A stretch of DNA of 64,000 nt. Source: Corynebacterium lujinxingii. GTDB taxonomy: Bacteria > Actinomycetota > Actinomycetes > Mycobacteriales > Mycobacteriaceae. Position 1 is the first letter of the stretch, and the number at the start of each line of letters is the position of its first letter. Under the pieces are notes generated by a model. It worked only from the letters and a program-made list of their open reading frames with translations. It had not been told where the DNA came from and searched no databases. The translations under genes and the position numbers were made by a program. The DNA lies in assembly GCF_014490555.1 (NCBI RefSeq), contig NZ_CP061032.1, positions 62,001 through 126,000 on the forward strand. Reading direction: 5' to 3'. Shown here piece by piece: positions 42,980 to 50,455 of the stretch.

Positions 42980-43411
42980 GTGTCCTCGACTTCTACCTTG
43001 AAACAGCAGCTGGTGCCGTTCCTTTTGATCGGCGTCGGCTGCGCCGTGCTCGACTTCGGCATCACCTACACGCTGGACGTGCCGCTGGATTGGCAGCGCG
43101 ACTTTGCCAAGGCCGTGGGCTGGGTCTTCGGCACCATCGCCGCGTACGTGCTCAACTCGAAGTTTTCCTTCAACGCCAAAATCAACGCGAAGAAGGCCGG
43201 CGCCGTGTTCGTGCTCTACGCCGTGACGTTCGCGGTGCAGATGGTGCTGTGGCGCATCACCGACGCGCCGCTGACCTCCCTGGGCCTGGAGAACCCGTGG
43301 AAGAATCTCGTGTCGTTTGTCATCGCCCAAGGTGTGGCCACGGTGACCAACTTCGAGCTGCAGCGCCACCTGATCTTCCGCGAATCTAAGGTCGTCGAAA
43401 GTCTTCCTTAG
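42980..43411 (+). CDS. GtrA family membrane protein (Rv3789-like)
   Basis: 143 residues with four membrane helices (LVPFLLIGVGCAVLDFGITY, then AKAVGWVFGTIAAYVLNSKFSF, then two more) and the family-typical end TVTNFELQRHLIFRE. In mycobacteria the equivalent gene (Rv3789) lies beside dprE1 and has been proposed to help move decaprenyl-phospho-arabinose across the membrane or to recruit a glycosyltransferase. The location here supports the same role. The start is the GTG at 42980. The end overlaps the opposing glfT1 gene by 26 bp. Confidence 0.87.
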   Translation: MSSTSTLKQQLVPFLLIGVGCAVLDFGITYTLDVPLDWQRDFAKAVGWVFGTIAAYVLNSKFSFNAKINAKKAGAVFVLYAVTFAVQMVLWRITDAPLTSLGLENPWKNLVSFVIAQGVATVTNFELQRHLIFRESKVVESLP

Positions 43412-44288
43412 CCCCGCGGCGCAGCAACTTCAGCCACTGAATAAAGCCCTTCGGGTCCTTCTTCTCCACGAGGAAGAACCACCCAAACCGGACTACCTCC
43501 TGCAACTGCATCTTTTTCATGCCGCGCTGGTTAATGATGTATCCGCGGTTGCGGTACGTGAAATACCGCTTCGTTTCATTGTCTGGAAACTGCGCGTGCG
43601 CCCGGCCGCCCATGATCGGGTGGAACTCGTCCGAGCCATCCGGGTGCAGGTAAAACGCGGTCAGCGCCGTGCCGTACCGCATTCCTGATTGGGCGAGGCG
43701 GCGGTGGTACTCCACCTCGTCGCCACGAATGAACAGGCGGTAATCCGGCACGCCGATGCGCTCCATCGCCTTCGCGGAAATCAGCGCGCCGTTAAACAGG
43801 CTGGCGTACTGGGGCAGGAAATCGCCCTCCAATTCATCAACGCGGCGGTGCCACGTCGTGCCTTGGCGGAGTGGGAAGGCCAGCCTTTCCGGGTCGTTGA
43901 TGTTCGCCACCACCGGCGACACCTCCGCCAACTGGTGCTGTTCTGCGGTTCGGTACAGCTCCTCCAGCACGTGCTCGTCCTGGGGCCGACCGTCGTCATC
44001 TGCGCACCAGATGGCGTCGGCGCCCAAGGCCAGGGCGTGGAGGAAGCCGTAGGCGAAGCCGCCCGCCCCGCCCAGGTTGGTGCGGCTTGGCAGGTAGACG
44101 GCCTTGGCGTTGGCGAGGTCGTCGACAAGCAAACGCACCTCATCTTCGTTGCCGTTGTCCACCACGATGACCCAATCCACCGGGTGAGTCTGCGACACAA
44201 CCTTCTCCAGCGAATGTCGCAGCAGGTCAACGCGCTTATGTGTCACAATCACGGCGGCCGTCGTGCCAGTGCGGTTCAGGGCAGTCAT
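43386..44288 (-). CDS. glfT1: Galactofuranosyltransferase GlfT1
   Basis: 300 residues, GT-A glycosyltransferase (GT2). UDP-binding region TAAVIVTHKRVDLLRHSLEK, metal-binding acidic motif WCADDDGRPQD (about 94-104), and a C-terminal region with YFTYRNRGYIINQRGMKKMQ characteristic of GlfT1/Rv3782. It adds the first two galactofuranose residues to the decaprenyl-pyrophosphate rhamnosyl-GlcNAc linker. Size matches the family. ATG 44288 starts the conserved part. Confidence 0.93.
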   Translation of the reverse strand: MTALNRTGTTAAVIVTHKRVDLLRHSLEKVVSQTHPVDWVIVVDNGNEDEVRLLVDDLANAKAVYLPSRTNLGGAGGFAYGFLHALALGADAIWCADDDGRPQDEHVLEELYRTAEQHQLAEVSPVVANINDPERLAFPLRQGTTWHRRVDELEGDFLPQYASLFNGALISAKAMERIGVPDYRLFIRGDEVEYHRRLAQSGMRYGTALTAFYLHPDGSDEFHPIMGGRAHAQFPDNETKRYFTYRNRGYIINQRGMKKMQLQEVVRFGWFFLVEKKDPKGFIQWLKLLRRGAKEDFRRP

Positions 44289-44340
44289 GCTTTTATTGTG
44301 CCCGAGGGATCCGGGCGGGTGGTTTTTGCGTCTAAAGGAC

Positions 44341-45318
44341 ATGACGAAACTCCACAACGGCATGAGTGTCGACTTCGAAACAACCCTCGTTCATGAAATG
44401 CAACGCGAACCCGAACGGAGATACCGGCAAGTGAGCAGTAAGCGGTATTTAGCCGCTGAGCACTGCCGCGAGCAATGGCAGGTGGACAACGATGCCCGCC
44501 ACCATCCCCGTGGCGTGCGCTATTACGGCTGTGCTGCGGCCCGCGCCGTCGCCCACGCCGTCGAGCGGCCCAACTGTATCGTTGCCGGATTCTCCGCACT
44601 CGCGCTCTACGGGCTTCCTTACCTGGTCGAAGGTGCAGATACGACCTTGCTGTCTACCACCGGAAGAAACCAGCTTGCGGGCCCTTGCTTGCCGACGATC
44701 CGCCGCTGCCGCATCTCCCTCACCACCTGGAATGTCTCGCACCGAGGTGTTCCAATTCAGGTGGTTCACCCGCTCACCGCGGTTGTGCAAGCCTTGGTGC
44801 AGGTCAAGCGCGGAGAGCACAGATGGAAGGTGGTGGCGGTTGACGGGCTCGGACCCGAGGAGGTCAGGGCGGTGCAACTGATCGACTGCGTTCGCCGTTT
44901 CTGGGGCTTCGAAGCTGCGGCGATTGAAGCGGCGGCCCGGAATAAGGTCAACGCGGCTTGGCTCCGGAGGGTGCTGCGGCTCAGCAGCGCACGTGCCGAT
45001 TCGCCGAAGGAAACCGAGATGCGTCTTCTGGTTGGGGTGTTGGCTGCCCGGTACGGCTACACGGTGGAGGAACAGGTCCCGCTGATCGTGGACGGCAAGG
45101 TGGTCACGGTGTTCGACCTGGCTATTCCGGAGCTGAAGATCGCCGTCATGTACGACGGTGAGCACCATTCCGATTACAAGCAGCGCAACAAGGACGCGTC
45201 CATCAACATCAAGATGACGCTGGCGGGATGGACGCCGGCGCGGTGCTCCTCCGGCACGATGTTCGAGTGTTTGGGCCTGATCGAGGAGCTGATGCAAAAA
45301 AGTTCCCAGCGAAATTAA
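44341..45318 (+). CDS. AbiEi-like / DUF559-type protein whose 3' end lies in a repeat element
   Basis: 325 residues from ATG 44341 (ATG 44362 is also possible). The N-terminal half has ARAVAHAVERPNCIVAGFSALALYGLPYL and VPIQVVHPLTAVVQ (given as regions), as in the regulator half of AbiEi-like proteins. The C-terminal half has a PD-(D/E)XK-like set: KETEMRLLVGVLAARYGYTV, DLAIPELKIAVMYDGEHH. It is related in layout to the gene at 6533-7414. The last six codons and the stop codon are inside repeat element B, so the original C-terminus may have been replaced when the element arrived. It interrupts the usual glfT1-wzt neighbourhood. Confidence 0.7.
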   Translation: MTKLHNGMSVDFETTLVHEMQREPERRYRQVSSKRYLAAEHCREQWQVDNDARHHPRGVRYYGCAAARAVAHAVERPNCIVAGFSALALYGLPYLVEGADTTLLSTTGRNQLAGPCLPTIRRCRISLTTWNVSHRGVPIQVVHPLTAVVQALVQVKRGEHRWKVVAVDGLGPEEVRAVQLIDCVRRFWGFEAAAIEAAARNKVNAAWLRRVLRLSSARADSPKETEMRLLVGVLAARYGYTVEEQVPLIVDGKVVTVFDLAIPELKIAVMYDGEHHSDYKQRNKDASINIKMTLAGWTPARCSSGTMFECLGLIEELMQKSSQRN

Positions 45319-45420
45319 ATCTGGTGGAACTATTTTGGGGCAGAAAATCGGCGACCTGGGGATATGGAGTCGGCGGAGGGCTTGATCGCGAAGAAAGTTC
45401 CCAGCCGGGGAACTTTTTCG
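45295..45420 (+). repeat. ~125-bp GTTCCC/GGGAAC repeat element, copy B
   Basis: Same order as copy A: AAAAAAGTTCCC, GGAACTATTTTGGGG (45326-45340), a centre with CGACCTG, then the hairpin AAAGTTCCC...GGGAACTTT (45394-45416) and TTCG. It sits between the convergent ends of the AbiEi-like gene and wzt and supplies the stop codon of the former. Confidence 0.85.
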
Positions 45421-45444
45421 GCAAGACGGCAGGGCAAAGGGGCC

Positions 45445-46236
45445 CTACCCCTCCTCGTGGAAGCGCTGCACCAACTCGTCGACGTAGTCACCGGCTTCGG
45501 GGCCCTCGTAGGCGCGGACGACGTCGGAAACCAAGCCGGCCTCGCGGATTTCGCCCTTGTCCACCCATAGGGCGGTGTTGCACAACTGCGCCAGGAAGTC
45601 GTTGGAGTGGGAGGCGAAGACCAGGATGCCGGAGCGCTCCACCATTTCGGCGAGCCGGACGCGGGCTTTGGTCATGAAGGCGGCGTCGACGGCGCCGATG
45701 CCTTCGTCGAGAAGCAAAATCTCGGGCTCGATGGAGGTGACCACGCCGAGGGCCAACCTCACTCGCATGCCGGTGGAGTAGGTGCGCAGGGGCATGCTGA
45801 GGTAGTCGCCGAGTTCGGAGAATTCGGCGATCTCGTCCATTTTGGCCTTCATCTGTTTGCGGGTCTGGCCGAGGAAAAGGCCGCGGATGATGATGTTTTC
45901 GTAGCCGGAGATTTCCGGGTCCATGCCCACGCCGAGGTCGAAGACGGGGGCGACGCGGCCGCGCACGTCGGCGACACCGCGGGTCGGTTCGTAGATGCCG
46001 GACAGCAGCCGCAGCAGGGTGGATTTTCCGGCGCCGTTGTGGCCGACGAGGCCGACGCGGTCACCTTCCCTTAAATGCAGGTTGATGTCGCGAAGCGCCT
46101 CGACGACGACGGTGTTGGAGGCGTTCTGGCCGATTTTGCCACCGGCGGACGACATCATGGCCTTTTTCAGGGAGCGGGATTTGGCGTCGAAGATGGGGAA
46201 GTCGACGCAGGCGTTGTAGGTGTCGATGGATACCAT
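45445..46236 (-). CDS. wzt: ABC transporter ATP-binding protein Wzt (galactan exporter)
   Basis: 263 residues. Walker A GLVGHNGAGKST, signature YSTGMRVRLALG, Walker B ILLLDEGIGAVD. The context GRVAPVFDLGVGMDPEISGY is typical of O-antigen/teichoic-acid-type exporters. There is no C-terminal carbohydrate-binding extension, as in Rv3781. Together with wzm it moves the lipid-linked galactan across the membrane. ATG 46236 is preferred over the TTG at 46242 because AGGAGGA is 8 nt before it. 12 bp downstream of wzm. Confidence 0.92.
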   Translation of the reverse strand: MVSIDTYNACVDFPIFDAKSRSLKKAMMSSAGGKIGQNASNTVVVEALRDINLHLREGDRVGLVGHNGAGKSTLLRLLSGIYEPTRGVADVRGRVAPVFDLGVGMDPEISGYENIIIRGLFLGQTRKQMKAKMDEIAEFSELGDYLSMPLRTYSTGMRVRLALGVVTSIEPEILLLDEGIGAVDAAFMTKARVRLAEMVERSGILVFASHSNDFLAQLCNTALWVDKGEIREAGLVSDVVRAYEGPEAGDYVDELVQRFHEEG

Positions 46237-46248
46237 TTCCAAATCCTC

Positions 46249-47145
46249 CTATACCCAGTACGGCACGCGGAAGCGCCAGCGTTTCATGGCCACCAGCGTG
46301 ATCAGCACGCCGACGACGGTGCAGGCGAGCACGATGAGCCAGTGGTAGGCGGCGAGGGGTTCGTCGATAAGCGGGGCTCTGACGATCTCCAGGTAGTGGA
46401 ACAGGGGGTTGATCTCAGCGAGCATGGCGCGCTTCTCGACGACACCACCCTGGTCTTTCAATGTGCGCGTCGTCCACACGATGGGGGTGACGTAGAAGAG
46501 GAGTTGCACGAGGGCTTCGAGCAGCGGGGCGACGTCGCGGAAGCGGGTGGCGACCATGCCGAAGAACATCGCGACCCACACGCCGTTGATCACCAGCAGC
46601 GCGAGCCCGGGGACGAATAACAGTGTGTTGAGGGTGAGCGGGATGCGAAAGAGCAGCACAAGGATCAGCCAGATCACCATGTTGTGGGCCAAAAACAGCA
46701 GTTGGCGCCACACGAGCCGGTAGACGTGCACCGATAGGGCGGACGGGAGCTGTTTGATCAGGCCTTCGTTTTCGATGAAGACGTTCGCGCCGTCCTTGAT
46801 GCAGCCGGAGATGAAGCCCCAGACGATGAAGCCGACAGTGACGTGCGGGAGGAAGTCCGCGACGTCGATCTGGAACAGCATGGAGTACAACAGGCCGAGC
46901 GCCAGCGACATCACGCCGGTGGCGATGGTGATCCAGAGCGGGCCCAGTGTGGAGCGCTTGTACCGCTGCTTGATGTCCTGCCAGCCGAGCTGGAGCCAGA
47001 GTTCGTGCTGCCGCCACCCGCGGACGAGGTCGTCGAACGCGCGGGAGAAGGTTTTGGACTTCGACGGCGGGGTGTCCTCACCTGGCGGGCTGGTCATCCG
47101 GGCGACGTCATCGCGCAGCTGTTCTACGTTGTGCACGCCGTTCAC
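46249..47145 (-). CDS. wzm: ABC-2 type permease Wzm (galactan exporter)
   Basis: 298 residues, six membrane helices. The cytosolic N-arm is followed by LWLQLGWQDIKQRYKRSTLG, the standard opening of ABC-2 polysaccharide permeases, and QLLFYVTPIVWTTRTL is the conserved late region. Orthologous in position to Rv3783. Translated immediately before wzt. Confidence 0.92.
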   Translation of the reverse strand: MNGVHNVEQLRDDVARMTSPPGEDTPPSKSKTFSRAFDDLVRGWRQHELWLQLGWQDIKQRYKRSTLGPLWITIATGVMSLALGLLYSMLFQIDVADFLPHVTVGFIVWGFISGCIKDGANVFIENEGLIKQLPSALSVHVYRLVWRQLLFLAHNMVIWLILVLLFRIPLTLNTLLFVPGLALLVINGVWVAMFFGMVATRFRDVAPLLEALVQLLFYVTPIVWTTRTLKDQGGVVEKRAMLAEINPLFHYLEIVRAPLIDEPLAAYHWLIVLACTVVGVLITLVAMKRWRFRVPYWV

Positions 47146-47242
47146 CCTAGTGCACTTGATTCACGCCCCCGAGCTGGTGGTGTGCGCCGTGTCGGACGCG
47201 CGTGCATAATTAGGGGCGTTCTTGCGTGAAGGGAGGTCGGCC

Positions 47243-48454
47243 GTGGCGTTCGACGTTTGGGGGGTCCGTGGACTCTACACGTCGCTGGGTGGCGGCTGGA
47301 CTTATCTGAACGCGCACGACCACCCGCAGGTGCCGGAGAAGGTGGCGGCGGCGGTGTCGCGCAGTTTCCGCAACGCCGCGACGGTGCCGCCGCCGGAGCC
47401 GGTGCTGGGGTCGCATTCGCGTGCGGATGTGGGCACACCGGAGGGTGCCGAGTACCCGAAGGCCGCGCGTGCGGCGGTCGCGGATTTGGCGGGGGTGACC
47501 CCGGAGCAGGTCGTGCTCGGCCCCAGCGTGCCGGCGCTGTACTCCGCGCTGCTGATCGCGATGCGTCCGCTGCTGCGCCACAATTCGACGATGGTGCTCA
47601 ACCCGGTGGATCGGCCGGATCTGACGCGCCGGCTGCAGCGTTCCGGGGTGGAGGCGAAGTGGGCGCAGGCCGACCTGGCCACGGGGGATTTGCCGGCGTG
47701 GCAGTACCGCGATATCGCGGACGGCTCCACGCGTTTGGTGTCGGTGCCGGCCGCACATCCGGAGTTGGGCAACGTCGTGGGTGTTGCCGACATCGTCGAG
47801 GCGGTACGCGAGAAGTCCAGGGCTTGGGTGCTTGTCGACGCCACTGCGTACGCCCCATACCGCCCCCTGGATTTGGAGGCGTGGGGTGCGGATATCGCCG
47901 CAGTGGACATCGCCCAGTTGGGCGGGCCCGAGGTGGCGGCGCTGATCTTCCGCGACGAGGCCATGTTCAAGCGGCTCGACATGGAAGCGTTAGACCTGCA
48001 GGTCTCCCCAGGGCTGGCGGGTGCTGTGCCGGCTGCGGTAGAGCATTACGCGTCGCTTGTGAAGGGGGCGACGGGGCGGTCGTCGAGACGCAACCGCTTG
48101 AAGCACTCGATGGGCGAGACCACCGCGTATTTGAATGGGCTGCGCGATGACCTGCACACGTTTTTGGGCACGCTGCCTGCGGTGCACATCGTCGGCGTGA
48201 CCGGCGAGGCCGCCGAGGACGCGCGTGTGGAACGCATCCCACGCCTGGCGTTCGGGGTGAACGGCGTGCCGTCGGAGACCGTGCTGCAGCGGCTGTTGGC
48301 CAACGGCATCGTGGCAACGAAAACACACGAGTGCTCGCTTCTCGACGACATGGGCGTCGCCGAAATGGGCGGCGCCGTCACCATCGCGATGTCGCCGTTT
48401 AACACCCAAAACGACATCGAGCAGCTGGTGCGCACGGTGGCGTCGCTGGCCTAG
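47243..48454 (+). CDS. Cysteine desulfurase-like aminotransferase class V fold protein lacking the PLP lysine
   Basis: 403 residues of fold-type I architecture, with PSVPALYSALLIAMRPLL, VPAAHPELGNVVGVADIV and LVDATAYAPYRPLDLEAWGAD in the right places. Position relative to wzm and the oxidoreductase matches Rv3778c. The site where the Schiff-base Lys should stand (usually SGHKLGGP) reads VDIAQLGGPEVAALIF, so the Lys is Gln. Unless another Lys substitutes, a normal PLP reaction is not possible. GTG 47243 is chosen because GGAGGTCGG precedes it; the TTG at 47222 lacks this. Confidence 0.85.
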   Translation: MAFDVWGVRGLYTSLGGGWTYLNAHDHPQVPEKVAAAVSRSFRNAATVPPPEPVLGSHSRADVGTPEGAEYPKAARAAVADLAGVTPEQVVLGPSVPALYSALLIAMRPLLRHNSTMVLNPVDRPDLTRRLQRSGVEAKWAQADLATGDLPAWQYRDIADGSTRLVSVPAAHPELGNVVGVADIVEAVREKSRAWVLVDATAYAPYRPLDLEAWGADIAAVDIAQLGGPEVAALIFRDEAMFKRLDMEALDLQVSPGLAGAVPAAVEHYASLVKGATGRSSRRNRLKHSMGETTAYLNGLRDDLHTFLGTLPAVHIVGVTGEAAEDARVERIPRLAFGVNGVPSETVLQRLLANGIVATKTHECSLLDDMGVAEMGGAVTIAMSPFNTQNDIEQLVRTVASLA

Positions 48455-49407
48455 ACGGTGAGGACGATCTTCCCGGTGTTGTCGCCGGAGTCGAGGTGGT
48501 CGTGGGCCTTGGCGGCGTCGGCAAGCGGGAACATCGACGTGACGTTCGGTTTGATCTGGCCTGATTCGATGAGCGGCCAGACGTGCTTCACCGTGGATTC
48601 CACAATGTCCGCCTTCATCGGACGCGGCCGGGCGCGCAGGGTGGTGGCGTGCACGGACAGGCGCCGCGGCATCATCCGCCCCAGCGACAGCGTGCCCTTC
48701 GGCCCGCCCTGCACCGCGATGACCACTAGACGCCCGTCGGTGTTCAGTGCTTTGATGTTCTGCTCCAGGTAGGGCCCGCCGACGACGTCGAGGATGATGT
48801 CCGCCCAGCTTTTAAGCTCCTCGGCGAAGTCCTGCTCCTTGTAGTTGATCAGGACGTCCGCGCCGAGTTCCTTGCAGTAGTCCAGTTTTTCCTGGCTGCT
48901 GGCAGTGACGGCGACGGTGCATCCGAGCGCCTTGCACAGTTGGATGGCAAACGAGCCGATACCGCCCGCGCCGCCGTGGATGAGCACGTTGTCGCCCTCC
49001 TGGATGCCTGCGACCATGCCCAGGTTGGACCACACCGTGCACGCGGCCTCGACCACGCCGGCGGTCTCCACCAAGGTCAGGCCCTTGGGGACCGGCGTGA
49101 GTTGTCCCTCCGGCACCGCGACGTACTCCGCGTATCCGCCGCCGGCGAGCAGGCAGCCGACCTCCTCGCCCTTTTTGCGGCCCGTGGTGCCGGGGTCTGC
49201 GATGACGCCGGCGCACTCCAAGCCGATGATCTCGGACTCGCCCTTCGGTGGCGGGTAGTTGCCCTCCGCCTGCACAAGGTCGGCCCGGTTCACGCCGGCG
49301 GCGGTGACCTTCACGAGCACCTCGCCGTCTTGCAGTTGCGGCGTCTCCACCTCGGTCAGCGCGAGCGATCGCGGGTTGTCCTGGTCCGTCAGTGTGATGG
49401 CTTTCAT
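48451..49407 (-). CDS. NADPH:quinone oxidoreductase-like medium-chain dehydrogenase/reductase
   Basis: 318 residues. MDR family without structural zinc: substrate domain with AAGVNRADLVQAEGNYPPP, Rossmann loop LIHGGAGGIGSFAIQLCKAL, and LDVVGGPYLEQNIKAL. Equivalent to Rv3777 by position. It reduces quinones or conjugated carbonyls with NADPH; the natural substrate is unknown. End overlaps the neighbouring gene by 4 bp. Confidence 0.92.
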   Translation of the reverse strand: MKAITLTDQDNPRSLALTEVETPQLQDGEVLVKVTAAGVNRADLVQAEGNYPPPKGESEIIGLECAGVIADPGTTGRKKGEEVGCLLAGGGYAEYVAVPEGQLTPVPKGLTLVETAGVVEAACTVWSNLGMVAGIQEGDNVLIHGGAGGIGSFAIQLCKALGCTVAVTASSQEKLDYCKELGADVLINYKEQDFAEELKSWADIILDVVGGPYLEQNIKALNTDGRLVVIAVQGGPKGTLSLGRMMPRRLSVHATTLRARPRPMKADIVESTVKHVWPLIESGQIKPNVTSMFPLADAAKAHDHLDSGDNTGKIVLTV

Positions 49408-49480
49408 GCGACCAGGCTACCGAGATTGGGCAGAGTGGGCCGTGTTGTAAAGTATGTGCGTCGCAATTGCTTAGCGACGA

Positions 49481-49568
<88 letters not shown>

Positions 49569-49569
49569 A

Positions 49570-50052
49570 TTACGCCTCGTCGGGGAACAGTTCCGGCATG
49601 GTGTGGAACTGGCGCTCGCCGTCGACACCGCGGAAGACCTCGATGGCGCGCTTCGTGTCCGGGCGGTTCTGGCCGGCGACGACCTGGACCTGCTCGATGG
49701 GGAACTCGCCGCGCAGCTGAACGACCGCGGCGCCGTCGTTGCGGTAGGCGAAGTTGGAGCCGAGGAGGGAGGGGATGTCGTCGATACGCTCGGTGGACTG
49801 CTCGAGGTTGTCGAAGCGCCAGGTGCCCGGCAGGTCGCCAAGCGCCACGCCCAGGAGGACGATGCCCTCGGAGGTCTCGCGGAGCGCGGACGTTTTCGGG
49901 GTGAGGTAGAAGGGGACCGATTCGCTCTCGCCGACGAGCGGGGCAACGCTCAGCGTGTCTAGGGAGGCGGGGAACCAGACGAGGTAGTCGGAGGCGTTGT
50001 CGGAGTTGTCGCGGGCCGCGAGGCCGGAAGTGAGCCAAGTGTGGATTTTCAT
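49570..50052 (-). CDS. Conserved hypothetical protein (160 aa)
   Basis: 160 residues, soluble, acidic. NASDYLVWFPASLDTLSVAP, then GVALGDLPGTWRFDNLEQST. No signal or membrane segment and no motif that I recognise. It has a convincing start: TATACT is 7 nt before the ATG (leaderless). It is wedged between two tRNA-Ser genes on the opposite strand. Confidence 0.65.
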   Translation of the reverse strand: MKIHTWLTSGLAARDNSDNASDYLVWFPASLDTLSVAPLVGESESVPFYLTPKTSALRETSEGIVLLGVALGDLPGTWRFDNLEQSTERIDDIPSLLGSNFAYRNDGAAVVQLRGEFPIEQVQVVAGQNRPDTKRAIEVFRGVDGERQFHTMPELFPDEA

Positions 50053-50059
50053 AGCGCCG

Positions 50060-50065
50060 AGTATA
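50060..50065 (-). promoter_or_regulatory. Putative -10 box (TATACT) of the 160-aa gene
   Basis: TATACT on the minus strand ends 7 nt before the ATG at 50052. Confidence 0.55.
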
Positions 50066-50116
50066 CGGCGAATATTTGGCCGACCGCGCAGTTCCGGGTA
50101 ATGTGAATCCAGCGCT

Positions 50117-50207
50117 GGAGATGTGCCAGAGTGGCCGAATGGGGCTCCCTGCTAAGGAGTTGCCCCCTTTGCGGGGGCCGCAGGTTCAAATCCTGTCATC
50201 TCCGCCA
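50117..50207 (+). tRNA. tRNA-Ser(GCU)
   Basis: 91 nt class II tRNA. Acceptor GGAGATG/CATCTCC, anticodon loop CTGCTAA (anticodon GCT), long variable arm with a GCCCCC-type stem, GCCA end encoded. One base separates it from the tRNA-Arg gene that follows. Confidence 0.97.
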
Positions 50208-50208
50208 C

Positions 50209-50284
50209 GCGCCCGTAGCTCAACGGATAGAGCATCTGACTACGGATCAGAAGGTTGGGGGTTCGAATCCCTCCGGGCGCACCA
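50209..50284 (+). tRNA. tRNA-Arg(ACG), copy 1
   Basis: 76 nt. Acceptor GCGCCCG/CGGGCGC, anticodon loop CTACGGA (anticodon ACG, read as ICG), T loop GTTCGAAT, ACCA end encoded. Identical over its full length to the gene at 54381-54456. Confidence 0.97.
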
Positions 50285-50314
50285 ATAAAACCCCTGCTGA
50301 GACGGGAGTTTTGG
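50285..50314 (+). terminator. Weak terminator after the tRNA-Ser/tRNA-Arg pair
   Basis: AAAACCCCT...GGGAGTTTT forms an imperfect hairpin followed by T residues, just after the tRNA-Arg 3' end. Confidence 0.45.
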
Positions 50315-50323
50315 CGTTGAGGT

Positions 50324-50448
50324 GAAAAAGTTCCCAGGCCGGGAACTTTCTTTGTTTTTCTCGGTCGTTGCGGGACATTTCCGCAGGTCGGATCAAAAAA
50401 GCCCCAAAATAGTTCCCCGGCCGCGATCTGGCGGTGGAACTTTGGGGC
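50324..50448 (-). repeat. ~125-bp GTTCCC/GGGAAC repeat element, copy C (inverted)
   Basis: Reverse orientation relative to A and B: the short hairpin GAAAAAGTTCCC...GGGAACTTT (50324-50349) comes first, then a centre containing GCAGGTCG, then CCCCAAAATAGTTCCCC (50402-50418) and GTGGAACTTTGGGGC. It separates the tRNA-Arg from the end of the opposing surface protein gene. Confidence 0.85.
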
Positions 50449-50455
50449 TAGCGGA

